Below, piece by piece: positions 24,720 through 37,315 of a stretch of 64,000 nucleotides of DNA. Source of the stretch: Rhizopus arrhizus (taxonomy: Eukaryota; Mucoromycota; Mucoromycetes; Mucorales; Rhizopodaceae). Positions within the stretch are counted from its first letter, which is position 1. Each line of letters opens with the position of its first letter. The translations under genes and the position numbers were made by a program. The notes under the pieces were generated by a model. It saw only the letters and a program-made list of their open reading frames with translations. It had not been told where the DNA came from and ran no database searches. Location: assembly GCA_024220505.1 (NCBI GenBank), contig JAKZZE010000028.1, positions 62,001-126,000 of the forward strand. Reading direction: 5' to 3'.

Positions 24720-25830
24720 TTATTTCTCTGCAGTAACCGTTGTCCGAGTGATTGCTACTCCCAATAGTCTTTTCAGTAGATTAGTTCTTGTTTTTATGAG
24801 TGATTGACGACTTGATTTCTTGCTTTTAAATAATTTTTGAATTAAATCTTCCAATATCATAATAATAAGACCTAATCTTTCTATTTGTTCGCTTGTTGTC
24901 ACTTTTAATAGCTGCTGTCTAACTAAATCAATCGCCTCTTCAAGTTCTTCTCTTGTCAATATAGGTTCTAAACTTTCCATAGCTGTGGATGAGCTTACGA
25001 TGATCCTCAAACATGAAAGTCTACCATATTTGGCTGCTTGCAATATCAACGTACCCTGTTTTGTCCTACGTGTTTGTCTATCCAAAAAATCACCTTTTAT
25101 TTTTACATTTGCTTTTATTGTATGAATAAGCCAATCAAGAGTAAGGCTGTGATCACCATTGGCTAAAAGACTAAACAAAGCAGATTTTCGGCTGACATCC
25201 GTAGCATCTATATCAGCACCTGCATCAATCAATAGCTTTAAAACTGGTCCAGGCAAAGGACAAAATCGCGCTGCATAATGTAGTGGAGTCCAACCATCTC
25301 CGTCTCGAGCATTCGGGTCAGCATCATACAACAGAAGCATCTGAGCGGTCTCGAGTGGGTTAATACAGTGCAAAAAGATAGCGTGAATGGCTTGAATGTT
25401 GTACATGTTGCGAGCTGTAGCATCAGCGCCATGTTCAAGCAGTAGTTTGAGTGGTTGAATAGGGTTGGATACATTGGAGATAAGAAGGTGAAGTAAAGTA
25501 CATTCGGTGTTTGGGTCGCGTTCGTCTAATAAATGCGTCTTGTTTTGAACAAAATAAGAAAGCGCCTCTACATTGCCTGTCTCGGCTGCTTTCCAAATAG
25601 AAATAGCTGGTTTTTTTTCAATGTCTATTATAACCTGATCTTGAGGTTTTGTGACGACTAAAAAAACAGACATGAACAATAGTTTATAATATACTTTTTC
25701 TCTTTACTCTCTGTTAAATCAACATCAACAAAGCACGAATCCTTTTGATTTTCAATGTTAGTAAATGATTCAATGAAGATAAAAATGTGAATTTACAGCA
25801 AAGTTAACAATAGGAGCAGATTGAATCATG
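24720..25830 (-). CDS. Ankyrin-repeat protein
   Basis: Firm main exon 25657-24720 encodes about five ankyrin-type units. These include LLEHGADATARN, LLLYDADPNARDGDGWTPLHYAA and LLIDAGADIDATD. A helical, basic C-terminus follows. Two small upstream exons are inferred: 25741-25708 (reading DSCFVDVDLTE) and 25830-25810. The latter would start MIQSAPI and needs a non-consensus GTTAAC donor. The more typical GTAAAT donor nearby would create a stop. The model gives 330 residues. Such proteins are scaffolds; partner and pathway cannot be told. The gene is divergent from the Whi3-like gene. Confidence 0.75.
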
Positions 25831-26302
25831 TTTAAAAGAAAAATACTCTATGTCAACATCTTATATATCATTTTTCATTACGTTCATTCCCCTTGCCTTT
25901 TCTATTTCCCTCTCTTTCTTCTCCTTCGAACTCCCTCTTTCATTTTATTTTTTAAGCTAAATACATATTTTTGGGATTTTACATTAAACATTCTCTGTTT
26001 TCCAAAAAAGGAAATCTCGAACTGTAATACAGTCTATTTAAAGGTCACGTGTACTCGCCCAGTTATACTGTCTGTTTCCCTCCCCCTCGTGTTTATTTCA
26101 AAGTACGATTTCGTCTTTTATTTTTTTATTTTATTACGCTAGAAAAGAACTTGGACTTTTTTCTTCTTTCTTTTCTTCTTGTGTGTGTGAGGAGGTGAGT
26201 GAAAGATAGAAAAAAAAAAAGAACTTTATATTTTAGCTTATATTTATTCCCCCTCTTTTATAAAGTAATAGAAATATAAAAAAAGAAAATTGAAAGGGCT
26301 AA
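25831..26302. promoter_or_regulatory. Shared divergent promoter region
   Basis: The 472 bp separate the ankyrin gene start (minus) from the Whi3-like start (plus). CT-rich blocks lie at 25889-25940 and 26148-26185, a TATTTAAAG sequence at 26034, and an A-tract before the plus-strand ATG. No other gene fits, so both must draw promoters from here. Confidence 0.6.
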
Positions 26303-27907
26303 ATGAGTCAAATATCACTTCCTCTCACTCCTTTAAATACCTCATTTTATAACAAGAATGGATTAATGAATGGTGACGGCGAACAACTTGTTTCACCTAC
26401 AAGAGAAGAAATATCTACTATATTTGTAGTAGGCTTTCCTGAAGATATGCAAGAACGTGAATTTCAGAATATGTTTACGTTCTCTTCAGGATTTGAAGCT
26501 GCTACTCTTAAAGTGCCTTCATCAAAAGATGGAGAAGAAGATATTTCTGCAATTAATAATATTAAAAAACAAATTGTAATTCATGTACCTAAAAAAAAAA
26601 AACTTTTTTAACCTTATTTCTATAGATTGGTTTTGCAAAATTTCGTACACGTAAAGAAGCAACAGAAGCAAAGGATATATTAAATGGGCGTAAAGTAGAC
26701 ATTGAGAAAGGAAATACACTAAAAGCTGAAATGGCCAAGAAAAATCTTCATACAAAAAAAGTAAACAATATGAATAATAATGGCGATCATCAAGAACAAC
26801 AACAAATAGAACAAGAAGAAATGCAAAATAAAATTCAACAACCAGTACCTAATCGATATAATACTCCATATGAAGCATTTTACTCTGTTCCACTTTCTTC
26901 TGTCCCAAAAGACTTGATGTCACCCATAACAACACCTTCTTCCATGACAAATGAAACTTACTCCGATTTTTATTCCGATCTTGCCCTCAACACCCGTTCG
27001 TCACCTCCACCAGCAGAGAATTTCATTTCACGTTCACAGTCCATGGATGCGAGATCAATGGATTTGTTCGTTAGACCTTCTTTATCTAATAACAATAGGT
27101 TTCACAGTAGATTATCAGCAGTAGCAGCCAATAGATTTCATAATAAAGAATTGGAATTTGATTATTTATCCAAATCTACACCAACGAATGAAAAAGCATT
27201 TCAATCCGTCAATCCACATGCCATTCCCTCTCAACACATCCTATCCCCTCCACTTAGACCACTTTCAACAGTTTCAACTGGATTAATGAATCATGATCCT
27301 CAACATCATCATTTCTCAAGATTTCATCAACCCCCATTCATCCATACCTCCAATTCAACTCCTCCTAAATCCATCTCACCTGCACCTCATTCACCACCAC
27401 CACCTCCAGGCATCTTATCACCCAATCACAGCTACCGTAGCCTGGGTGGTATGTTGGTAGGAAGCACAAACCCAGCCGATCAAAACCCTCCTTGCAACAC
27501 ACTCTACGTTGGCAATTTACCACCGAATGCTATCGAAGAGGAGCTCAAGTCTATGTTTTCGAAATGTGCGGGGTACAAACGATTGTCCTTTCGAAATAAA
27601 TCAAATGGTCCGATGTGTTTTGTAGAATTTGAAGATGCTATCTATGCAGCACAAGCATTACAAGATCTTCACGGACATTTGCTCAGTAACTCTGTTAAAG
27701 GTGGCATTCGACTCTCTTTTAGTAAAAATCCGCTGGTAAAGAAAAAAAAAAACTTTTTGTATAGTTGTGTATTTATGCTTTCTATAGGGTGTACGACAAA
27801 GTAACAATAACAACAATAATAATAATTATTCAATCATGAGCACTCTATCAAATAATCATAGAAGAGAAAGTGTCACTACATCTCATTTTGATTCACAATT
27901 ATCTTAA
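26303..27907 (+). CDS. WHI3: Whi3/Scw1-like RNA-binding protein with two RRMs
   Basis: Three exons (26303-26575, 26626-27735, 27788-27907) give 500 residues. RRM1, split by intron 1, starts near residue 38 (TIFVVGFPEDMQEREFQNMF) and resumes with IGFAKFRTRKEATEA. A long low-complexity middle rich in Gln, Asn, Pro and Ser follows. RRM2 starts near 383 (TLYVGNLPPNAIEEELKSMF, then MCFVEFEDAIYAA). An Asn-run tail ends the protein. This order, with an N-terminal divergent RRM and a C-terminal RRM preceded by a disordered tract, is that of Whi3/Whi4 and fission-yeast Scw1. Those proteins bind mRNAs controlling cell size and wall integrity. Granule formation is plausible from the composition but inferred. 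Confidence 0.85.
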
Positions 27908-28034
27908 TTCTCATACCAAATTCTCAACAAAACTGATATATACACATACACAAAACTTTTTTTTTTATTCTTATATTTCCTTTTCATATACAAATATATA
28001 TATATTTTTTTGCTATATAAATTAATAAAAAGCC

Positions 28035-29639
28035 ATGAATTCCTCTCATATCAGATATCCAATATACATGGTCTATTGTGTCTTTGTTGCTTGTTTAGGA
28101 TCATTTAGTAATGGTTGGGTGATTGGATCACCCAATGTGCCAGGCGAGGTAACACATCACTGCCTGAATGGTGATACTTATTCTCATGATTCATTTTTCC
28201 CTGATTGTTTGCCAATGAATGATGGATTATGGTAAGATGCATTCTGTGTACTGTTGAATCCAACATTTTATTTTGTAGGGGGTTTGCAGTTGCCTCATTT
28301 TGTGTGGGTGGATTGATCGGAGGTTTATCAGGAGGTGTTATTCAAACGAAATTGGGTCGTAAACGAACTATTCTGTTGAATAATCTTGGTTTTATTATCG
28401 GTGGTATTCTGATTGCCTGTGCCATCAACAGTCCTATGTTTGTCATCGGTCGTGTCTTTTGTGGATTGTCTTGTGGTCTAGGTTCATTGACTATTCCTAC
28501 CTACATTGGTGAGGTGGCAACTATTCCTGCTCGTGGTGCAATGGGAACATGCAATCAGTAAGCTTTTTTTTTTTTCTTCTCTAAAGACTCCTTATCCATA
28601 AAATAGATTTTTCATTGTCATCGGTATCTTGCTATCCTCTGTGGTCGGTTTGCCTTTGGCCACTGTACCCTTTTGGCGTATCAATTATGTGATCGTTGCT
28701 GTACCAGCCATCCTTCAGCTCTTTTTGATGAACACCTGTGTTGAAACACCCCGTTATCTTATATCTGTTCAGCGCATGCAAGAAGCCAAGGTGGCCTTAC
28801 AGAAATTAAGGGGACAGGTATCGATTGATGCTGAGTTTTATGGCATGATCGAAGGGCACTTGGGTACTGTGGCCGCACAATCTGTGATAGAGGAACTTGG
28901 AATAAACATAGTGAATGAGTCTAGCAGTATAGAAAAGGAGAACATTGAAAAGGAAAGCGAGGTCGTCTCAGAGAACCCAGTCGAGCAATCCCGCGAACCA
29001 ATGAACATGATTCAAGTCTTTGTGGACCCTGTCATCCGTCGCATCGCTCTGACCGTTATCTTTTTACATGCCTTTCAGCAACTCGTTGGGATCAACGCAG
29101 TCATGTACTACTCGGCCACGATCTTCACTCTGGCCTTTGATCAAGCGTTTTCCAAATATATGGCCATTCTCTCCACCGTCGTCAACTTCATTACTACCAT
29201 CCTGGCCGTGGTCCTTATTGACCGTATGGGTCGACGTCCACTTTTGTTGATTGCCAATGCGGGCGCATGTCTCTTTTGCGTTCTGCTTGTCATCGGCTAC
29301 ATCTACAACATCCCCGCTCTCTTGGTCGTCTCTGTCTTTCTTTATGTCGCTTCCTTTGCGATTGGGATTGGTCCTATTCCTTGGATGCTCACCTCTGAAT
29401 TGACACCCACCTATGCTTCTTCCTCTGTAGGTTCTATCGGTACTTGTGTCAATTGGTCGGTTAATTTCTTGATCGGTCAATGTTTTCCAGTCATTTTTAG
29501 TCGTATCGCTGGCTATTCTTTCGTCATCTTTGCTGTCTTTGCCGTCCTTTCCTTTTTGTTTACTCTCTTTTTCTTGCCTGAAACCAAGGGTCGATCTTTA
29601 GAAAGTATTGTGAAGGGTTATGAAAAATATAGGCAATAG
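28035..29639 (+). CDS. MFS sugar transporter (GLUT-like)
   Basis: Twelve-helix major facilitator of the sugar porter family in the plasma membrane. Three exons (28035-28231, 28279-28557, 28607-29639) give 502 residues. Signatures are GRKR in the TM2-3 loop, GRVFCGLSCGLGSLTIPTYIGE, PRYLI after TM6, and QQLVGINAVMYYSATIF in TM7. DRMGRR and the C-terminal PETKGRSLE follow. The central loop is acidic and Glu-rich. A single N-terminal extracellular loop with two cysteines follows TM1, as in animal GLUTs. Hexose is the likely substrate; the exact sugar cannot be told. Its start is only 127 bp after the Whi3-like stop on the same strand. Confidence 0.92.
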
Positions 29640-29718
29640 AAAGAAAAAAAAACTTCTTTTAAAGAATAGATCATATTTTTTCACTTTTTTTTTTTAATCA
29701 ATAAAAGATGTTATATGT

Positions 29719-30789
29719 TCAAGAAGAATTAGAATTAGGTTTCAATGTACAAGATATTAAGCTAGAAGAAAGTTGATTTGCTAAATGAGGAGGTAATTGA
29801 GCTACTGCCTGTGGCAAGAGTCGAGCCAGTGAAGGTGGTAGAGGATAATGTTCGGGATCTAGTAAATGTTGACATAGGGTTTCTTGTAACTGTACTTGGA
29901 TTTGATCCGCTGTTTCAGGCGTTGCTTCCAGTTCAGAGTTATTGTTTGCTTGATTCGTCTCATCATGCTTCATCCTTTTCCGTGAACCTTCCTCTTCTGG
30001 TGAAATTCTTTTTTCCATCCACTGACTGATTGTCCAATAGGTGCCCTTGTTCGATTCCTTTTTTGGTACTTTGGTAAAAGCTTTGTTTGAAGAAAGATGG
30101 TGACGGATCGAACTCTGTGAAATAGGGTATATCAATCCTCATAAAAATGTAGAGGAAGGGATGTTTTTACCTGCCACTCTTTTTGCGGTTGTCGATCATA
30201 AGGAAGCTTATCTGCAATGTACACACATATTTCATCCAACGTCATCTTCCTATCCTCTACTGAGTTGATGGCTTCAGTGATCAAGGCGGCGTAAGAAAGT
30301 GGAGGCTTTGGAAAATTATTTTTAACTATCTTTTGAAGAGATGGTTTTTCTAGTTGCTGAGGTATTGATATACAGTTGTCTTCTATTTTTGATCGCTCTC
30401 CACGATCCATTTTAGGTAGCAAAAACTGAAATGAAACCTCGCCTATTTGTATTTTTGCACTACAGTAAAATGTAAGCATACTCAAAAGACCTTTTATCTC
30501 TATTTACTAACCGGTTCTCTAGTGGAACTGTGACACCTTTTTCTATAAACCTTTCATTGACAAAAACACCATTTTTCCCAAAGACTGTCATTTCGAATCT
30601 TTGCAATGTAAAGTTGTAGAATAACTGTGCATGTTGACGTGAAACCGATTTAGCATTTCCTAAAGGAATGTCTATCCGATCTTTTACTTTTGTTGTTCGA
30701 CCTAAAGTGACCCGTAAGTTGTGAATGTAATAACAAAAATTGTCTCCTTCAAGCTTAGCATAGGCCTGTCCTTTATCGTTATCTGTCAT
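29719..30789 (-). CDS. FKH: Forkhead transcription factor with FHA domain
   Basis: Three exons on the minus strand (30789-30512, 30459-30171, 30114-29719) give 320 residues. The N-terminal FHA domain spans ~20-100 (VTLGRTT, SVSRQHAQLFYN, GKNGVFVNERF, then QIGEVSFQFLLP after the first join). The forkhead domain spans about 150-220: PKPPLSYAALITEAINS, KMTLDEICVYIADKLPY, then SSIRHHLSSNKAF and GTYWTI across the second intron. The C-terminus is helical and Leu/Gln-rich. FHA plus forkhead is the Fkh1/Fkh2/Fhl1 layout, linked to cell-cycle or ribosomal-gene control. It is markedly shorter than yeast Fkh2, but both domains are complete. Confidence 0.9.
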
Positions 30790-32858
30790 GATGGGTATAT
30801 AAAAAAAAGAGTGGGAGGGTCTTATTCAAACGGCGCCCTCCAGCTTCCTGAAAAGTGAGATTTGAATAGCGACTGTTCAGACGATAGCAAGTCTTCAAAG
30901 TAGGGTAATAATGGCAAATTCATGTTTTGTTTGCATTATGCTTTTTGCCTAACTTTGTATATATGGCTGTAGATAGATATAAAGTTGGATAGATGAAAAA
31001 GGGTGATTTCTCTCTCTCTTCCCTCTCTCTTTGTCTTTTGCTAACATTTTAAGAGATTGGCTAACAAACTGGAGCATGGGATCCGCTTTCATATGTGCTA
31101 ATAAATTACGACAACTAATATCAAAACACAAAGTAGGAATTCATTGATATAGCATTCCAAACAAAGAATGCTCATCGATAGGCTGTTTCACTCATTACAA
31201 ACATGACAAACTTGAAGATATAGCACTAATGAAATACAGGGGGGGGGTTCATATGGATTTATTCAGATACCCAGCTAATTTGAAGGGGATATTTTCATCC
31301 ATTAATTTTCATGTTTGTCGTATTTCGTCATATTTAATTTCTGATCCAACGCACTAGCGCTCACCTTGTCTGAAAGAAAAAGAGGCTTTTTTATATCCTC
31401 CTGTCAATGTTTCTTCTTGGTATATACTTATTCTGATCCAGTAACGTTTTAAATACAAGTACGTATATGCAAAGCAAGGATAATGCGATATGCTTTAAAG
31501 CACCTTGAAGCCTTTTAGAAAGAATACTCTTAAGAAATTAGATTGATAAAATAGTATTTTGATGTAATAAAGTGATGCTACAATTAGGCAAAGTAGGCGC
31601 AAACAGATGCTGGATGTTCTGTTGAGCAAAGAGTGCTTTTGTAGGATGATCCGAGAGTCACAGATAGGGATAGAAGGTTACAGATGATACTAAATGACAT
31701 GTAGCTCCCAAGAGATTTCTTTTGTTGTCAACTGTGGCTTATAATCGATTTATTGAACAGTCTTGATACCCACACAAGCAGAGAAGATGGTCCAATTGAT
31801 AGGCAATGTCCGAGCAAACAATCGCAGGTAATCTTTCATAGCCCTATTTTTGCGGCTGTCTTTGATGGATGATTGGCAAAGATTGCTTGGCTTTTCTTTT
31901 TATTATAAAAAAAAGTTTGGTGCTTTATTATAAGATTACAAGGACAACATCATGTTGCAAAGATCAACAAACCCCATACATGTACAAACAATACGGATGA
32001 CAGTTCAAGAAGAGTTATAACCTAAGTTTTCAGCTAGCGGTGGATATCAAAAATCAAACATTTAGTATAACCATAGGTTTACCAAATGTAAAGATATAGA
32101 GAGAAGGAGCTTCAATGACATTGAGAAAAGATTGGGGAGAAACATATTGTATTTTAGTTACCCTTGCTCTTCACTGGTGTTATGAATTTTATGAAGGCAG
32201 AAAGAAGATGATCAAACACCCGATATTCATAAGCAGGAAGATTAATATGAAAGCAACTTCAATGCAAGTGATATCCTTCAAGATTATAGAAAAGATTTCG
32301 TATTCTAGCATTGTCTATAGAAACCCGCTACGTGGTGAAAGATAGTGGCCACTGGAGTACATGCGATGCAATCAGAAAACAGCCGTTGTTGTCATCAATA
32401 CATTTAGTTTCAAACACACTCAAGTCGTTTTATTTTCTATTTTGCTATTATTTTATTATTCTTTAGCTTCAATAAAGCATGTCATAGTTTGAGCATAGCC
32501 TATAATGATTTTTTTTTGCTCTCTTTTGAGTGATTGTAGACTCAATGTGATTGGAATCGCATGGATGAAATAGGGTCTATTTGTTTATTACAAAACGTCG
32601 TTCAGAATTTAGCAGAAGTTAGCTTGTAGTCATCTCGAATGGCTAGGGACAGTACACATAAGAATGTGACAATCTCGTCCAAGACAAGACGAAGAGACAT
32701 CCTATCATTCTTATAAAGAACAAGAGAGTCTTTATTTTGCTTTCACAAGTATGAAAAGACCTTTAAGGTGGAGGACAGAAGGATGGTAACCATAGGCCAA
32801 TCAAAAATGATTTTTTACAATTTCGCCCTATTTTTTTCATTTTTTTTTTTTTTCTTTA
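30790..32858. other. 2-kb spacer between divergent forkhead and SAD1 genes
   Basis: Divergent promoter region with no supportable gene. Open frames such as 32115-32345 lack motifs. A CT repeat (TCTCTCTCTC) lies near 31011-31020 and a G-run near 31241-31248. CT/T tracts precede the SAD1 ATG. Confidence 0.5.
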
Positions 32859-34599
32859 ATGGAAGAACCACAAGCAAAGCGAGCACGTCTTAATTCACCA
32901 ACAAAGAATGTCAAAAAAGATAAAGAGACAACGGATCTTTATTTAGATACCATCGATCGACACATGCTTGATTTCGATTTCGAAAAAGTCTGTTCTGTTT
33001 CTCTTTCCCATTTAAATGTTTATGCTTGTTTGACTTGTGGCAAATATTATCAGGGAAGAGGCAAGTCTTCACACGCCTATTTCCACAGTATAGATAAAGA
33101 CCATCACGTGTTTATTAATCTTTCAACACTAAAGGTACATGAAAGTTGTAATGTTGAAAACGAGTGCTGACATGATAAAAAAAGGTTTATGTTTTACCTG
33201 ATGGTTATGAAGTAGATGATCCTTCATTGAATGATATCAAGGTAAATAAGAAGAAACTCGTGTCTAAGAAGGTGAATGTGCTTATCTGCTGCTTTAGTAC
33301 GTGTTGAATCCGATACTGACCAAAAAGCAAGTTGAAGAATTGGACAAGACGTTGAAAACTTCTTATGATCTGAATAACAAGAAATACTTTCCTGGATTTG
33401 TTGGTTTAAATAACATCAAGGCCAATGATTATGTCAATGTGATTATTCAAGCCCTAGCACATATCCCACCTATCCGAGATTATTTTATATTGCAAGATTT
33501 TGAAGCAAAGGGTTCTTCTCAGCTAGGTATAAAGGGACATGTTCTTGTGTGTTGTATGCTGAATGTTTCTTGGTAGTCTGTCGATTTAGCGCGCTAGTAA
33601 GGAAAATATGGAATCCTAGAGCATTCAAAGGGCAAGTGAGTCCACATGAATTGGTGCAAGAGATATCAAACGCCAGTCGAAAAAGGTTTAAACTGACTGA
33701 GCAAAGCAACGCGATTGACTTTCTGTCTTGGTTTTTGAATACACTTCATAAAGATTTAGGTGGAACGAAAAAGAAGAACAGCAGTAGGTTTGAAAGGGAT
33801 GGGTGAACTGACGTGGCTAATGAAAGAAATCTATCATTTCAGGTATCATCTATCAATATTTTCAAGGCGAGGTCAAGGTAGAATCCCAAGAACCTGGTCT
33901 GCCCACCGAAAAGGAAGCACTTGCCAAGTTCAATCCAAACCGAGCGATCACGACCACGACTTCACCCTTCCTGTTCTTGGCTCTGGATTTACCACCCGTG
34001 CCTTTATATCAAGATGAACGAGAGAGAGACATCGTACCACAGGTGCCTCTGATGACCATTTTGAGCAAGTTTGATGGAAAGAGGGTACAAGAGGTGTCCA
34101 ATCAATTGAAACGGTATAGTATCACTCGACTTCCTCAATTCCTCATTCTTCACATCAAACGATTCACAAAGAACAGTTGGACGAACGAAAAGAACCCGAC
34201 CATTGTGAATTTTCCTATAAAAAATATTGACATGTCCAACTGTAAGTGACACGGGTAGAGCGACACTAGACAGAGAACTAATCTGTACATTCCCTAGTCT
34301 CTAGTGACCCCGAAACGGACACCTTGGGGGCTCACTATGATCTCTTGGCCAATATTTCCCATGAAGGTGAATCAGGACCGGGTAAAGGTGCCTATAAAGT
34401 ACATGTGCGTCACCGTGGCACAGAACAGTGGTATCAGATACAGGATTTAATTGTGGAAGAAATCATGCCACAGATGATCTTTATGTCAGAGAGTTATATT
34501 CAGGTAAACATGTCAACGGAAAGAGAGAGAGAGAGAGCAGATGATATTAATAGATTGTTATTAGATTTGGGAAAGAAAGTTGAAATAAAGCACTTTTAA
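32859..34599 (+). CDS. SAD1: U4/U6.U5 tri-snRNP protein Sad1/USP39 (inactive deubiquitinase fold)
   Basis: Spliceosomal protein needed to keep or assemble the tri-snRNP. Six exons (32859-33134, 33185-33241, 33298-33526, 33598-33783, 33843-34241, 34298-34599) give 482 residues. A zinc-finger UBP domain comes first (VCSVSLSHLNVYACLTCGKYYQGRG, then SHAYFHS). The USP fold begins with FPGFVGLNNIKANDYVNVIIQAL, where active USPs have a cysteine in the box; here it is Asp, as in USP39. It continues with WNPRAFKGQVSPHE, LPQFLILHIKRF and HYDLLANISHEG. The final exon may be longer or spliced once more after ESYIQ, so the last ~30 residues are uncertain. Convergent with the RasGAP gene, 229 bp apart. Confidence 0.92.
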
Positions 34600-34828
34600 A
34601 TGGTTTAAAGGAGATTAAGAGTGATTTATTAATAAAGAATAGAATAAAGAAAGAATTATATAACAATGAAGAGACGAGAGTATGTATGTACGGATGTGTA
34701 TGTTTTTGTATATTTCTACTTGTTTCTATTGATAAAGGTTTTGTTTAATAGAAACAAAGTCTTGGTAACATTTAGACGAACATATTCAAGATCGAGCAGC
34801 TCAACACAGTCTTGTTGCTATTGTCATG

Positions 34829-37315
34829 TTAGGGATAAGCCAAGCTGCTTTCTACGTTTGTATTTACCTTTTCAAGCAAATCATCCAATTTCAAATCCAT
34901 TTCAAGAATCGGCTTATCTCTTCCCTTGAAATGCATGGCGATGATAAAGGTGCCAGGCAAGGGGGATGAGATAGTAAAGAAGATGTTGCCCCTTCTGTTC
35001 TCTGGCACGGTACTTTCGGTGATCACACCTTCTTTCTCAAGACTGTTGTGAGAGAATCGAATCGGACCTCGCACGGTGAGCGCCTTCTTTGGCTTATGAC
35101 CGCCTTCGATTTCGACACCGATCCCCACCTTGGACTTCTTATCCGATCCGCTTTGGATGCGTACGTTTTGCAAGTAAGCCTTGTAGCTCTCCAGTTGCAC
35201 CTTGAGGTAATTGTTATGGTCCAGGATCGTGTTGTACACAGCCTCCAAGGAATCGGTCTCTTGAAGCATTCTCTCCTTGAGGTTACCGAGATGATTCAGT
35301 TCCTGGCTGATTTCTTCCACCAGCAGTTTGTAACGGTCTCGGGGATCAATGACGCCCGCGTCTTCTAATTCCTTCAGCATGTCCTTGACCTTGATTCCCT
35401 TTCGGACCAGTTGTGCGTCTTTGGTGGTCGCGGCCACCTCGGCGATATAGTCCAGATCGAGTGGACCGGACGCGAGGTGAGGAAAGGAACGGATGAGTTG
35501 GACGTAGATGGCTTTGGTTTCCATGTAGAGAATGTCGTTTTGTGTAATGTTATTTTCGGACATGAGGGCTGTCGTCAGATCCTGAATCGGAACCTCCCAC
35601 CGACTGAACAGGGGTAAATCGATCGTCTTGTTCTCCTGTCGTGAGACCTGGGCTGGGGTAGGTGCAAGTTCGGTCATCAGGATACGCAGATGGTCTTTTT
35701 CTTTGGGTGCAATCACGTCCAGATGCCGTTCGATCAAGGTATGTGTGTTGTACATTTCATTCAGTGAAATGTTGATGACAATGTCTTTTTTGGATAAGGC
35801 CATGTATTGATCCATCTCCAGCGTCTCATAGAAATCACCGACTTCACACAACTCATTCAGAAACCGGTTGATCCTCTGCTTGTTTTTTTCGACAAATGAA
35901 TTGGTAGGTAACATGTAGGCCTCCTTTGAATACGAAGGCTTGTTGGCCAAGTTTTGCAGCATTTTGGCAACCAAGGTCAGTGTTCTCCTCGGTGCATTTC
36001 CAGGCGCGGCATCCAGCAACATGTAAGCTCTTGGCGTCACGATAGCAGGGTTGATGAATCGAAGAAAGAAGAAGCCACCGATCATGGAACAGATCGAATA
36101 CTCGGATGCCTCAGGGTTCTTTCTCTTTGTGAGCGATCGAATCTGTTTGCAGATCCATCGGATACCGTATGGAACGGACATGATGGATGAGATGATGATT
36201 GTCAAGAAGCTTTCTGCAATCTCCATCAACTTCTCTAGGCGTGGTTGAATGATTCGCTGGACATCTTCATTATTAGCAGCCAGCTCAGGCGTCACACTCT
36301 TGGGTAAATCTGGAGGTAAATGGCCTTGGTCTTGTTCGATTTGGGTGATCATTTGGTCATACACTTTGATCGGATTGATTTCGAGATCGAGGTCTTGAAG
36401 TTTGACCAGATCGGCAATCTTGTTTGACAAGGTAGATTTCAGATAGGACTGTCCTGGTCCTCTTCTTGTGTAGGTCGTCATCATCCTCGACACGGGCGTG
36501 TTGGCTCTTAACAGAGATCCAAATTCAGTAGAGGTTTCGAATTGTGCAGCCAATACATTCTGCTGAACGTTTAAACTTTTCTTTTTTCTCTATTCCCACC
36601 ATCTTTTGTTACCTGAAACATGGTCAGCAGCAAGTGCTCTTCCCTACTTTCATATTGATTTCCATAAAGGGTAAACATCACTGTTTGAAGCAGCGTATCG
36701 ATCTCTGCTAAACTGACAAGTCTGCATAAAGTGGCAATATGTCTAGGTTCACTTTGAAGTATAAAAAGAAAATTTCCATAGAGTTGCATTTTACGATCAT
36801 CAGGAAAGTGATCTGTATCACCCAAACCATATTCTTCAAGATGAGTAGCCATTTCATTTTGCTAATAGTGTGTGAGTGTCAAATCGTTTGATGTCTGTTT
36901 ATAATTACTTCATCAAGAGCGATGCGGTTTTGAATGAGGAGAGCAATACGAGAATCAAGATATCTGACGTCTCTTTCCAACACAAAATTCTTTTTGGATT
37001 GAACTGATATTTTTGATTTCAATTCCCTTAGACCTCTTTGAGCTAAATCAGAAATAGAAGCAAAAGAAATTAATTGGCTGTGTGTTTTAAGAAAAGAAGA
37101 AGCCAACCTTGAGCTAATTCATCTTCTATTTCACTATCTTGTTCAGCTGCCATGGAATAAAAAGCAGAAACTGAATATCGCTTTGAACCTCGTCCAGACT
37201 TGGCTCTATTCGAATGATGGCTATTAGCAGCAGCAGCAGCGACTGCTCTTGATACCATCTGACTCGTGGACGGATATCCATAAGCTTGGACCATACCACT
37301 CTTACGGTCTGCCAT
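34829..37315 (-). CDS. GAP1: Ras GTPase-activating protein (Gap1/IQGAP-related)
   Basis: Switches Ras off by stimulating GTP hydrolysis. Four exons on the minus strand (37315-37108, 37042-36909, 36861-36613, 36559-34829) give 773 residues, close to fission-yeast Gap1 (766). The N-terminus is basic and partly coiled ([21 protein letters not shown]). The GAP domain starts near [18 protein letters not shown]. It has the presumed arginine finger in [15 protein letters not shown] and the [13 protein letters not shown] signature. A RasGAP_C-like domain follows (coil around [15 protein letters not shown], then [11 protein letters not shown] and [15 protein letters not shown]). The exon order and each GT-AG join are supported by uninterrupted domain sequence. 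No calponin-homology or IQ motifs are seen, so this is the Gap1 rather than the IQGAP layout. Confidence 0.92.

Noticed and set aside
30949..31131. Minus-strand 60-codon frame upstream of the forkhead gene
   Set aside because: Lies in the promoter region, with low complexity from a CT repeat; no coding signature.
35048..35368. Plus-strand open frames opposite the RasGAP gene
   Set aside because: Shadows of the conserved minus-strand coding sequence.
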